From NCBI GenBank assembly GCA_965653565.1, contig CBFHAI010000004.1, forward strand, positions 74,529-138,528: a DNA stretch of 64,000 bases, written 5' to 3'. Source of the DNA: JALCLA01 sp965653565. GTDB lineage: Bacteria; Pseudomonadota; Gammaproteobacteria; Xanthomonadales; Xanthomonadaceae. The translations under genes and the position numbers were made by a program. The notes under the pieces were generated by a model. The model was not told the origin of the DNA. It saw only the letters and a list, made by a program, of their open reading frames with translations, and did no database searches. Below, piece by piece: positions 22,402-32,014 of the stretch; position 1 is the stretch's first letter, and each line of letters begins with the position of its first letter.

Positions 22402-25400
22402 TACCTTCAAGGAAGTGATCGAGGTTGCTCTCAAGGCAACCACGGATCCGAACTTGCGTACCCTGCTGACGACGCTGCGGGATTTGGGCGCGTCGGGCGA
22501 TCTGACGGCCGACCAGCTCAGTGGTCTTCAGTCCGAAGTCGGCCAGCTGGTCACGGAACTGCGCGGCGTCGGCGATGCGGCGCAGGACGCGGCGAAGCTG
22601 GACGCCCTGCGTGCCGCCACGGCGCAGACCGCCGAAGCCCTTGACGCCATGAACAAGGCGGCGGTCCGGACGAAGCTTGACCTCCTCGGCATCGAGAAAC
22701 CGACGCGTGAGATGCAGCGCGTCTTCCGTGATGCCGAGAAAGAAGTCAGGCGTCTTGAGGCGCAGCTTGCCAGCGAGCGCACCACGCTCGCAGCGCTGGA
22801 GTCCACGCTGCGGACCGCCGGCGTCAACACCGATTTCCTGGCCGACGAGCAGGCCCGCCTGCGCGTCGAGAGTGAACGCACGGTCTCGGCCTTGCGGTCC
22901 CAGGCAGCTGCGGTGCAAGCGCAGGCGCAAGCAAACCGCGACCTGCGGGCGAGGCTCAATGAAACCGATGAAGCCTTCCGGCGCCAAGCCACCACAAATC
23001 GCACCAGCGCTGAGGCGTTGCAGGCCTATCGCGATCGCGCGGCTCAGGCGCGCACCGAGACGAAGGGGCTCGCCGATCAGGCCAACGCGACCGCCGGAGT
23101 CATGCAGCGGCTGCGCGGTGTCTTCGCGACCCTGCTCGGGTTCATCACGCTGCGCGGCGCGCTCGAAGGCGCCAAGAACATCCTCAGCCTGGGCGATGCG
23201 GCTGAGAGCGCGCGCATCAAGCTGGCTGGTTTGTTCGGGTCGCAGGAAGCAGGCAACCGCGCTTTCGCGGAGCTGAAGCAGCTGGCACGCGACAACGCGC
23301 AGCAGTTCGAGGCGATCCTCGACGCCGCAACGAAGATGAAGGCCTTCGGCCTCGACCCGCTCGATGGCTCGCTACAGAAGCTCATCGACCAGAACGCGAA
23401 GCTTGGCGGCAGCCAGCAGACGCTCGAGGGCATCATCCTCGCCGTTGGGCAGGCGTGGTCGAAACAGAAGCTACAGGGTGAGGAGATCCTGCAGCTGGTC
23501 GAGCGCGGAGTGCCGGTCTGGGATCTGCTGGCCAAGGCGACCGGCAAAAATGTGCAGGAGCTGCAGAAGTTGTCTGAGCAGGGCAAGCTCGGGCGCACTG
23601 AGATCAAGCTGCTGCTCGACGAGATCGGCCGCAGCGCCGAGGGCGCCGCCGCCAAGAATCTCGGCCTGCTGTCGTCGATCGTTCAGGGCTTGCGCGATCG
23701 TGTGAAAGAATTCTTCACGCTGGTTTCCGACAGCGGGGCGCTGCAGTTCTTTAAGGATCGATTGTCTGCGATCAAAACCGAGATCGAGGGCATGGCGCGC
23801 GACGGCAGTCTCGCCGCCTACGCGAAGCGCGTCTCCGAGGCGCTGATCAGTGTCGGCAAGGCGGCCGAATCCGGCGCACGCTTCATCATCGAGCACGCCG
23901 GTGCTCTGGTCGAACTGGCTAAGGCCTATGCGGCGATCAAGTTTGCGTCGTTCCTAGTCGGCATGGCCGAGAGCGCGCAACGAATGCTGGCGGCCGCGGT
24001 GGCGGCGAAGGAAACCGCCCAGGCAGTCGGCGGCCTGCGCGGCGCACTGGCATCCATCCCCAGTAGCATCAAGATCGCGATCGCCGCGGTCGGCATCGAG
24101 GCGGCAATCAGCGAGTGGGTCAAGTTCGCCGAGCAGGTCAAGGAAGCCGAGGCGATCGAGCACCAGGCGCGCGACACGACGATCGCCAATGCCGAAGCGC
24201 GCAACGTCCTCGCCACCCGGTTGCAGACCGTCGTGGCGCTGTACGCCGCGTACCGCGGCGAAGTCATTGCCAGCGACGGCGCCGTCGCCACGGCCAGCGC
24301 GCGCGAACTGCAGGCGTACGCGCAGCGCCTCGAGGGCGCGCGCAAGTTCTACGCGGCGTTGCGCATCGAACGTCGACGCGCGAATGACGAAGACGGTGCG
24401 GCCGAAGCCACCGCGCGCTTGCAAGCATATGAGTTGGCGATCGACAAGGTCGCGGCGCGTCTTCGGGCATTGGACGAAGCGAAGAAAAAGGCGTTCGGTG
24501 CGCCGGACGCTGACCTGACCGAAGCATTACTGGCGCTGGGTGTCGATGCCGAAACCGCTGGCGCCAAGATCACGAAGGAAGGCGAGAAGATCATCGCCAA
24601 CTTTCAGCGTGTGGCGACCGAGGCCAATGCTAGTTCCGGCCAGGTTCGTGCCGCGTTTGCGAAGGCACTCGATTCCGCGGTTACCGTGGTCGAGATCCAA
24701 AAGTTGGAGCAGGGCCTTCGCGTTGCGTTCGAGAGCGGCAAGTTGTCGGCCGCACAGTACACCGTTGAAGCCGGGCGTGCCGCGCAAAAAATTTCAGAGA
24801 TTACGGCGGCATCGCAGTTGGCGCAGGGTGCTGTCACCGGCATCGGTGACGCCGGTGAAGCGGCCTCGAAGAAGGCGATCGCCAATCTCGAGGCGGTGCG
24901 CTCAACGCTGCTAAGTGTGGCTCAGGAAATCAACACTCGACTGGCAGAGGCCATTCGTCAAAAGGCTGACGACAGCGTCATCAGCTCCCTGTCGTCTCAA
25001 GCCAACGAAGCGGATAAGCAGCTGCAGCTCGTCAACAAGCAACTTGCGGATGCGAAGGAACGCCTTCAAGAGACTGGTGAGAAGGGCGCTCAATCGTTTC
25101 AACAGGTTGAAAAAGGCGCCGAGCAAGCCGGCGATGCCGCTGAAGAACTTGGCGACAAGGCGGAGGCGGGCGCTGAGCAAACAGGCACGGCTATCGGCGG
25201 CGTGCTGGGTCAGTTGGTGGCGATGTATCAGAAGTTCAGCGCCATCAGTCCGGCGGCCGCGCAACTATTTAAAGAGCTCTACAACGGCAGTGTGCAGACC
25301 GCCTTGAGCCTCGGTGGCGTTGCCAAGGCCATCGCTCGCGCAGAGAAGGCGACGGACGCCGCGATCGAGAACCAGCGCAGTGCGGCGCAGGAGTTGACGC

Positions 25401-26113
25401 GGCAGTACGCCGCGGTGGCCGAACAAGGCGAGGCGGCCGGCCTCGCATTCCAGCATGCCACACGTGCCGGCTCGGATGGACTTCGGCAACTGGCAGACGA
25501 TGCCCGTGAAGGGCGCGGTCAACTCTCGTTGCTCAACCAATCGGAACTCGATGAGCTGGCCGAGAGTGCGGAGCGTGCCGCGACGAAGGTCGCCAGCATA
25601 CGCGAGGAAGCGATAGCGGCGGCCGAAGAACTCGCGCAACTGAATCGATCGATGCAGGACGAACTCGACACGCGCGCAGGCAACGAGGCTGCCGTGCTCG
25701 AGCGCGAGCATCAGGATCGGCTCGCGAAGATCGAGGAACTGGCGCAACGTGCCGGCGAGGCCGGCCGCGAGCAGGCCGACCAGGCGCGGGCCCGCGCCGA
25801 GCAAGACTATCGCGACGAGCTTGCGCGGATCCAGGCTGAGACGAAGGCGAAAGCGGAAGCCGTCACCGAGCAAGCAGATGCGAGCATTGCCGCGGCCGAG
25901 CGCGAGGCGGCCGCCCGCTCGAGCGCCGCACAGGGGGCCGGAGCCGGTGGTGCTCGCTCTTCGTCCGGCCCGTTGACGATCGTTCTGCAGATCCGCAATG
26001 ACCAGGTCTCCGGGCAGCGCGTCAACCTGGATCAACTCGATCTGCAGGAACTTGTCGAAGCGCTCACCCCGAGCATCGTGCGCGAGATCGAAGCATCCGG
26101 AGCCATCGTCTGA
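22394..26113 (+). CDS. Tail tape measure protein
   Basis: From the GTG at 22394, with GGAGG six bases upstream and overlapping the previous gene, the product is 1239 residues and overwhelmingly helical. Residues 1-230 are coiled coil. The conserved tape-measure domain lies around 265-430, with AGLFGSQEAGNRAFAELKQL, GLDPLDGSLQKLIDQNAKLG and ILQLVERGVPVWDLLAKATG. A hydrophobic stretch follows near 500-560, then more coiled coil. Such proteins set tail length and enter the host envelope during injection. The length implies a long flexible tail, so a siphovirus morphology. Confidence 0.92.
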   Translation: MADTFKEVIEVALKATTDPNLRTLLTTLRDLGASGDLTADQLSGLQSEVGQLVTELRGVGDAAQDAAKLDALRAATAQTAEALDAMNKAAVRTKLDLLGIEKPTREMQRVFRDAEKEVRRLEAQLASERTTLAALESTLRTAGVNTDFLADEQARLRVESERTVSALRSQAAAVQAQAQANRDLRARLNETDEAFRRQATTNRTSAEALQAYRDRAAQARTETKGLADQANATAGVMQRLRGVFATLLGFITLRGALEGAKNILSLGDAAESARIKLAGLFGSQEAGNRAFAELKQLARDNAQQFEAILDAATKMKAFGLDPLDGSLQKLIDQNAKLGGSQQTLEGIILAVGQAWSKQKLQGEEILQLVERGVPVWDLLAKATGKNVQELQKLSEQGKLGRTEIKLLLDEIGRSAEGAAAKNLGLLSSIVQGLRDRVKEFFTLVSDSGALQFFKDRLSAIKTEIEGMARDGSLAAYAKRVSEALISVGKAAESGARFIIEHAGALVELAKAYAAIKFASFLVGMAESAQRMLAAAVAAKETAQAVGGLRGALASIPSSIKIAIAAVGIEAAISEWVKFAEQVKEAEAIEHQARDTTIANAEARNVLATRLQTVVALYAAYRGEVIASDGAVATASARELQAYAQRLEGARKFYAALRIERRRANDEDGAAEATARLQAYELAIDKVAARLRALDEAKKKAFGAPDADLTEALLALGVDAETAGAKITKEGEKIIANFQRVATEANASSGQVRAAFAKALDSAVTVVEIQKLEQGLRVAFESGKLSAAQYTVEAGRAAQKISEITAASQLAQGAVTGIGDAGEAASKKAIANLEAVRSTLLSVAQEINTRLAEAIRQKADDSVISSLSSQANEADKQLQLVNKQLADAKERLQETGEKGAQSFQQVEKGAEQAGDAAEELGDKAEAGAEQTGTAIGGVLGQLVAMYQKFSAISPAAAQLFKELYNGSVQTALSLGGVAKAIARAEKATDAAIENQRSAAQELTRQYAAVAEQGEAAGLAFQHATRAGSDGLRQLADDAREGRGQLSLLNQSELDELAESAERAATKVASIREEAIAAAEELAQLNRSMQDELDTRAGNEAAVLEREHQDRLAKIEELAQRAGEAGREQADQARARAEQDYRDELARIQAETKAKAEAVTEQADASIAAAEREAAARSSAAQGAGAGGARSSSGPLTIVLQIRNDQVSGQRVNLDQLDLQELVEALTPSIVREIEASGAIV

Positions 26114-26511
26114 TGCCCACGCAGATCGAAAGCATCGTGCTGTCCGATGACCTCGAATGGGTCGATGAAATGACTTGGAGCCCGGTTGCGCACCAGGTCG
26201 AGATCATGTCGAGCGGGTCGCTGTTGGTCGAAGAGTCCACGCAGCTCGCGGGACGGCCGATCACTTTGCAGTCGGGAACCACGGGCGAATTGTTCTGGGG
26301 CTTGGCCACCCGCGAAACCGTCGAAGCGCTGCGCGCCCTGGCCGATACGCCGCGCACGGCGCCGATGACGCTCGAACTCGAGGACGGCCGCACGTTCAGC
26401 GTGCGGTGGCGCCACAACGACAACGCCTTCGAGGCCCGGCCGTGGAAACACATCTGGCCCGCCGAGCCGACGGACTACTACCTCATCACGCTGCGCTTCT
26501 TCAAGGTCTGA
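26113..26511 (+). CDS. Tail tip/baseplate protein, 132 aa
   Basis: The start overlaps the tape measure stop by one base (TGATG). The beta-rich product (IESIVLSDDLEWVDEMTWSP, FEARPWKHIWPAEPTD, ending LITLRFFKV) begins the tail-tip module. Small genes just after the tape measure usually encode distal tail or hub adaptors. No specific family is recognised. Confidence 0.65.
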   Translation: MPTQIESIVLSDDLEWVDEMTWSPVAHQVEIMSSGSLLVEESTQLAGRPITLQSGTTGELFWGLATRETVEALRALADTPRTAPMTLELEDGRTFSVRWRHNDNAFEARPWKHIWPAEPTDYYLITLRFFKV

Positions 26512-26515
26512 CCCC

Positions 26516-29500
26516 ATGCCCGATGTCAAGCTGATCAAGCCCGAACGCCTCACCGACAACCCCGACGGCGGCGGGCTTTCTACCGGCATCGAGATCGTCG
26601 ACGGGCAGATCAACAATGTTTTCCCCGATATCTCGCGCATCGATCGAATCAACGGCGATGTCAGCCTGCGCAAGGTTTTCGTGCAGGCCGACACGCCCGA
26701 TACCGAACTGTATTCCGGACTCCACGTCATCGTGCAGGCCCCGCCCCAGGATCCGCGCGTCGACACCGTGCTGTTCGAAACGGGCAGCTGGTCGGACGAG
26801 CGCGACAACGCGCGGCAGCAACTGGAGCGGTATCTCGACGAATCCGTGGTCACCCGACTAACCCCCTACGGCCGGCAGCTGCAGGGGCAGCGATTGGTGA
26901 TTGGATTTCAGCGCGTCGAAGTCGGCCTGCCGGAGATCGGCGACGTCGTCGTTCTGGCGAACGAAACCACTGCGCAGAGTGAATTCATTCGAATCCAGGA
27001 TGTCGACCACGAAGTGCAGACGTTGACCGACATCGACGGCACGGACTTTTTGGCGCGCGTGGTGACGTTGACGATCACTCAACCGTTGTCGCAGGAATTC
27101 GCGGGCACCGAACCAAATCGATACTTTCGAATCACGACCGGCGCGAGCGTCATCCGCAAGGCGGTCGCTAGCGATGCGGCGCGCTACTACGCGACGGTCA
27201 AGCTTGCACAGGACGCCGACCCGGGCGACCTGGTGCTGAAGCTGGATAGCGTCTACAGCCAGCTCGTACCGGCCACCGCCAGCGAAAGCGCGGTCACCGA
27301 TGCCGCGCCGGCCGGCGTCACGGTGATCGCAGAGTCGGGACCGACCTACACCTTCTCCGCCACCAACATCGGTCCGTTCACGCCGGCGGTTTACGGCGTC
27401 GGTGTCGGCATCCTGCCGGGCACCGTCACCATCACCGTGACCGCCGGTTCCGGGACCGGGCTGTCGATCGTCGAGCAACCGGACGGTACGTTCACGGGGC
27501 ACACGTCCAACATCGACGCCAGCGTGAACCACGAGTCGGGCCAAATCACGGTCGAACTGACGTACGGCATGGTGTCGGCTGCCACGCTGGCGTTCACGTT
27601 CACGCCGTCGGCCACGATTGCGCGATCGCCGCTGTCGTATCAGATCCCGGTCAAGCTCACGACGCGCGGCTATGTCTACCTTGCCACGCTCAACCCGATC
27701 CCCGTTCCTGGAACGACCGTGGTGTCGTTCCGCGCTCTCGGTCGGTGGTATGAGCTGCGCGACGACGGCTCGGGCGCGCTGACTGGTGACGACGGCGCGG
27801 GTGTCGGGCAGGTCAACTTCGCCACGGGCACGGTGACAACCTCATTGGGCGCGCTGCCGGACATCGGTAGCAGCGTGATCTTTGCGTGGGGCGGGGACAG
27901 TGAGCTCGAAGTTCGCGCAACGGACACCGCGATCCTGCCGCCGCGCGTCGAGCTGACCCTCGCCAACGACATCGACCTGGACACGCTGACGCTGTCGTGG
28001 CTCGCCGGCGGCATCGGGAAATCGGCGTCAAGCAATTCGGCGGGCACGATCACTGGCGATGCGACGGGCTTTGTCGACGCGCAGCTTCGAAAGGTGGTGT
28101 TCCGGCCGACGCTGATCCCGGACAAGAACAGCACCGTGACCGTCACGTACGGCGAGCATGACGTGCCGTACGTGACGGAGGTCTACACGCCGACGCCGGT
28201 CGCCGGGCTCGCCGCGGTCACGACCGTCGACCCGCCCAAGCCCGGCACGGTCCATCTGTCGCTGATGTACTACCCGGCGGGTTCATCGTCCGGGTTCGGC
28301 TACACCTTCCGCGAGAATGGCGCCGGCGTCTTTCGATCGACCGACGCGTTTGGCGCCGAAGTGCCGGCGCCGCCGGAGATGGCGGACATCACGATCAACT
28401 ACGCGACGGGCGAGATCGTCGTGCCAACGACGGTGACGCGTACGGAAGGCGCGGCCGTCTACACGCAGCTCACCGACGCACTGCCGCAGCGCACCGACGA
28501 TGCCGACACCGGCTATTTCAGCGCCGCGGCGGTGCCAACGAAAAAGGCCACCGGCTACACGCCCACGAGCGGGGCATGGGTGTTCGACGGCAATGTCGGC
28601 GTGACGTACGTTCCCGACAGTGCCGGCGTCGGGCCCGACTTCGTCGAAGAATTCGACATGCCGCCGCTGAAGATCGACCTCACCCCGAACGTGACGAACT
28701 CGATCGTGCCGGGCGGCGTGCTGTTCCGCTTCGGCAACCGCAACTATTTCGATCGCGTCGGCACGCTGTATCACAGCATCGTCCCCGCGACCGGCGCCGC
28801 CACCACGGGCGGCACGATCAACTACGAAACCGGCGTGGCCACGATCACCGATTTCGCGGGCGGGGTATCGCCGGCGCTATCGATCAAGGCCCTGCTCACC
28901 GAAGTACGCCCGCTACCGCTGTCCGTGCTGCACGCGCGCACGCCGGGCTCGCCGTTGCGGCCGTCGAGCTTCTACATCCAGGCGAACCTGATGTCGACGG
29001 GCGCGCTGATCAGCGCGATCGCCGATGCCCAGGGCCATCTCGACACGGCCGACATGCATGGCTACGTCGACGTCGTGACCGGTGTGTATTCCGTCGCCTT
29101 CGGGCGGTACGTTCTCGACTCGGCGCTCACCGTCGATGAGAAGGCCGAGCCCTGGTACAGCGCCAGCAATATCGACGGCAGCGGTTACATCTGGCAACCG
29201 CGCGAAGTGGTGTCTGGCAGCGTGCGGTTCAACTGCGTCGTGCAGACCTCGTTGCCGCTGGACCCGGAGATCATCGGCGTCAACCCGGTTCGCCTGCCGA
29301 CCGATGGCCGCGTGCAGACGATTCGCGCGGGCAACACGCTGGTCATTCACGACACGCAAGCCACGACCTTCCCGGATCCAGTCGCCGCGGCTGAGGAAGT
29401 CGACCTCGGCCGGCTGAACTTGGCCAGCGTCGTCGTCTATGACGATGAGGGCGTGGCCGTGCCGACGTCGAAATACACCGTCGACCTCGCCACCGGCATC

Positions 29501-30133
29501 GTGACGATGGCCGATCCACTCGACCTGTCGGCGTATCAGCAGCCGCTGGTGGCGCTGCATACGATCGAGGACATGGCGCTATGCACCAACGCGCAGATCA
29601 CCGGCGAAGTCACGCTCGCGCAACCACTGACCCACGGCTTTACCGCCGACAACAGTCTGTGCAGCTCGGCGCTGATCATCGGCGACGTGCAGGGACGGGT
29701 TGAACACCTGTTCGCGCAGAACACCTGGACCAGCGTGTGGGCCGATGCGCTGATCGGCGCCGCGCCGACGAGTGGTGCCCAGTACAACGACCTGACGTAT
29801 CCGCTCATCGTGACCAACGAAGATGCGATCACGCAGCGGTGGCGCATCGCGTTCCTGAGCAGTACCACGTTCAATGTCGTCTCGGAAGAGCTGGGCATCG
29901 TGGCCACCGGCTCGACGGCAGCCGATGTTGCGCCGATCAACCCTGCGACAGGCAATCCGTATTTCACGCTGGACAAGGATGGCTTCGGCACTGGCTGGGC
30001 GACGGGCAACACGATCCGCTTCAACACGGTCGCCGCCGGCGCGCCGATCTGGGTGGCGCGTACCGTGCGCAGCGGCCCCGCTACCTATGTCGATGACCGC
30101 ACCAAGATTCAGACGCGCTGGGACAAGGATTGA
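26516..30133 (+). CDS. Large tail-tip structural protein with repeated beta units
   Basis: This 1205-residue protein is nearly all beta. After an N-terminal 200-residue domain it contains repeated short units in which an Asn/Asp-x-x-Thr/Ser-Gly-x-Val/Ile pattern recurs: NHESGQITVE, NFATGTVTTS, NYATGEIVVP, NYETGVATIT, VTGVYSV and LATGIVTM. They are spaced roughly 120-200 residues apart, which suggests tandem beta modules along a tail spike or hub. There is no signal peptide or catalytic motif. It starts four bases after the previous stop and precedes the fibre gene. Confidence 0.75.
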   Translation: MPDVKLIKPERLTDNPDGGGLSTGIEIVDGQINNVFPDISRIDRINGDVSLRKVFVQADTPDTELYSGLHVIVQAPPQDPRVDTVLFETGSWSDERDNARQQLERYLDESVVTRLTPYGRQLQGQRLVIGFQRVEVGLPEIGDVVVLANETTAQSEFIRIQDVDHEVQTLTDIDGTDFLARVVTLTITQPLSQEFAGTEPNRYFRITTGASVIRKAVASDAARYYATVKLAQDADPGDLVLKLDSVYSQLVPATASESAVTDAAPAGVTVIAESGPTYTFSATNIGPFTPAVYGVGVGILPGTVTITVTAGSGTGLSIVEQPDGTFTGHTSNIDASVNHESGQITVELTYGMVSAATLAFTFTPSATIARSPLSYQIPVKLTTRGYVYLATLNPIPVPGTTVVSFRALGRWYELRDDGSGALTGDDGAGVGQVNFATGTVTTSLGALPDIGSSVIFAWGGDSELEVRATDTAILPPRVELTLANDIDLDTLTLSWLAGGIGKSASSNSAGTITGDATGFVDAQLRKVVFRPTLIPDKNSTVTVTYGEHDVPYVTEVYTPTPVAGLAAVTTVDPPKPGTVHLSLMYYPAGSSSGFGYTFRENGAGVFRSTDAFGAEVPAPPEMADITINYATGEIVVPTTVTRTEGAAVYTQLTDALPQRTDDADTGYFSAAAVPTKKATGYTPTSGAWVFDGNVGVTYVPDSAGVGPDFVEEFDMPPLKIDLTPNVTNSIVPGGVLFRFGNRNYFDRVGTLYHSIVPATGAATTGGTINYETGVATITDFAGGVSPALSIKALLTEVRPLPLSVLHARTPGSPLRPSSFYIQANLMSTGALISAIADAQGHLDTADMHGYVDVVTGVYSVAFGRYVLDSALTVDEKAEPWYSASNIDGSGYIWQPREVVSGSVRFNCVVQTSLPLDPEIIGVNPVRLPTDGRVQTIRAGNTLVIHDTQATTFPDPVAAAEEVDLGRLNLASVVVYDDEGVAVPTSKYTVDLATGIVTMADPLDLSAYQQPLVALHTIEDMALCTNAQITGEVTLAQPLTHGFTADNSLCSSALIIGDVQGRVEHLFAQNTWTSVWADALIGAAPTSGAQYNDLTYPLIVTNEDAITQRWRIAFLSSTTFNVVSEELGIVATGSTAADVAPINPATGNPYFTLDKDGFGTGWATGNTIRFNTVAAGAPIWVARTVRSGPATYVDDRTKIQTRWDKD

Positions 30134-30136
30134 TCG

Positions 30137-31720
30137 ATGCCAGGCACGACGAACTTTCCTGCTGCTCTCGACGCGGGCATCGACCTCACCGTCTTCTCGA
30201 CCGAAGACGAACCCGGGAAAGAACACGACGTCAACCACAACGATACCTGGGCCGCGGTGCTGGCGCTCCAGGCAAAGGTCGGCGTCGACGGGTCCGCGGT
30301 CGCGGCCTCGCACGACAAGAAGATTGCAGATCTGCAAAGCGGTAAGACCGACGTTGGTCATGCACACGCTGCGGCCGACATCACGTCCGGCACCTTCGCT
30401 GATGCTCGAATCGCGCAGAGCAACGTGACGCAGCACCAGGCTGCGCTCGCAATCGATTGGGATCAGCTGACGGGCACAATGCCTGCGCTGATCGTGAGCG
30501 ACGTCCACACCGTCGCCAGCGAGGCCGAGCAGCTCGCGCTGGCGGCGCAGGAAGGCGACATCGCTATTCGCACAGATGAGAACAAGAGCTACGCGCACAA
30601 CGGTGGCACGGCCGGAACGATGGCCGATTGGACGCAGCTGCGATCGCCGACGGATGCCGTGCTTTCGGTGTTCGGCCGCACCGGCGCGGTGTCGGCGCAG
30701 AGCGGGGACTACACATTTGCGCAGCTTGCCGCCACACCGACAACGCTGGCGGGTTATGGAATCACAGACGAAGTTCTGGATAGCGGCGATATCGGCTCTG
30801 CGGTCCAGGCTTACAACGATGGTCTGCATTTCATCAGCGCCGCTTACACGGCTGGCGATCTCGGAGCTACGGTCGGCATATACAAGCTTGTCGCCTTCGA
30901 TGGCGGCGGTGGCGCCGGTGGCGTCACGATGTCGGCTTACGTTGCGTCCATCGTTGGCTCCGCACTTGCGTCCGACTTTCGCGGTGGGATCGGCTGCGGC
31001 ACGGCCGCTACCGCCAACACCGGAACCAGCGGCAACACGGTGCCGAAGAACGACACGGCGAACACGTTCAGTGCGATTCAAACATTCACATATGCAGGCA
31101 ATGGCGGGACAGATTCCCCGATCGTGGTGTCGTCCGCTTCCGGTGGCCGTATCGGATATGCCGCGACCGGCCAAGGCGCCGACGGCAAGAATTGGGACAC
31201 CGTTGTTTCCGGGGCCACGTTCAACATCCGACTCGTCAACGATGCGAACAACGCAGCAGCCGTGGCGTATCGCATCACTCGCTCGGGACTGTCCACTTCA
31301 TCGCACGAGTTCTACACCGGCGGCGGCACGCTGCGCGTTACGTTCGATAGCAGCGGCGCGACGATTGTCGGCGGTGTCAACTACAGCACGACCGAGGTTC
31401 ACACCGGCATTCTGTCGCCAGCGCAGATCACTGCCAACACAGACAACTATGCGCCGACGAATCACGCCACGACGCGGGTGTTCCGCTTGTCGACTGATGC
31501 CAGTCGTAACCTCACCGGTTTAGCCGGTGGCGGCAATGGCCGGCGCATTACGATCAGCAACGTCGGCGCGCAGGCGTTGGTGTTGGCGCACGATGTCACG
31601 AGCACCGCGGCGAACCGCTTCCTTTGCCCTGGGTCGGTGAATTACACCGTGCCGGCCAATGGATCGGTCGATTGTTGGTACGACGGCACAAGCGCGCGTT
31701 GGCGCGTGATCTCGAACTGA
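30137..31720 (+). CDS. Tail fibre-like protein
   Basis: The 527-residue product has the composition of a fibre: Ala/Gly/Thr/Ser/Asn rich, with early KHEDVNHNDTW-type polar turns (here PGKEHDVNHNDTWAAVLAL), a GKTDVGHAHAAADITSGTFA segment near 75-95, VFGRTGAVSAQSGDYTFAQL near 183-202 (a motif widespread in phage tail fibres), and a beta-rich C-terminal head. The VFGRTG...GDY repeat strongly supports a fibre. It would bind the host surface. No chaperone gene is recognisable beside it. Confidence 0.88.
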   Translation: MPGTTNFPAALDAGIDLTVFSTEDEPGKEHDVNHNDTWAAVLALQAKVGVDGSAVAASHDKKIADLQSGKTDVGHAHAAADITSGTFADARIAQSNVTQHQAALAIDWDQLTGTMPALIVSDVHTVASEAEQLALAAQEGDIAIRTDENKSYAHNGGTAGTMADWTQLRSPTDAVLSVFGRTGAVSAQSGDYTFAQLAATPTTLAGYGITDEVLDSGDIGSAVQAYNDGLHFISAAYTAGDLGATVGIYKLVAFDGGGGAGGVTMSAYVASIVGSALASDFRGGIGCGTAATANTGTSGNTVPKNDTANTFSAIQTFTYAGNGGTDSPIVVSSASGGRIGYAATGQGADGKNWDTVVSGATFNIRLVNDANNAAAVAYRITRSGLSTSSHEFYTGGGTLRVTFDSSGATIVGGVNYSTTEVHTGILSPAQITANTDNYAPTNHATTRVFRLSTDASRNLTGLAGGGNGRRITISNVGAQALVLAHDVTSTAANRFLCPGSVNYTVPANGSVDCWYDGTSARWRVISN

Positions 31721-31729
31721 GGATCCACC

Positions 31730-32008
31730 ATGGCCACCGTAGCACAGCGGGTGAAGGCAATCGCCGACGCACTGATCAACGGATCAGCGACGAACCAGCA
31801 GATAGCCCGGCTGGTGAACGGCAATCTGGGTCTGACCGCAGAAGGCGCCGCAACGTTGTCGGACCTCGAGAAGGGTCAACGCTTCCTTTTTCGCATGCGA
31901 CACCAGCTCAAGCAGAATGTCATCGAGCATGAGCAAATCGCCTCCGTCGTCGCTGCGCAAGCGGCGGTTGTCGCGGATGTCGAAGCGGCGTTCACCGAAG
32001 CGCCGTAG
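31730..32008 (+). CDS. Hypothetical helical protein after fibre gene, 92 aa
   Basis: The small helical protein (MATVAQRVKAIADALINGSA onward) contains RFLFRMRHQLKQNVIEHEQI and an Ala/Val-rich C-terminal helix. It starts nine bases after the fibre stop and may be a fibre-assembly protein or virion component. I do not recognise the family. Confidence 0.65.
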   Translation: MATVAQRVKAIADALINGSATNQQIARLVNGNLGLTAEGAATLSDLEKGQRFLFRMRHQLKQNVIEHEQIASVVAAQAAVVADVEAAFTEAP

Positions 32009-32014
32009 CGAGCA

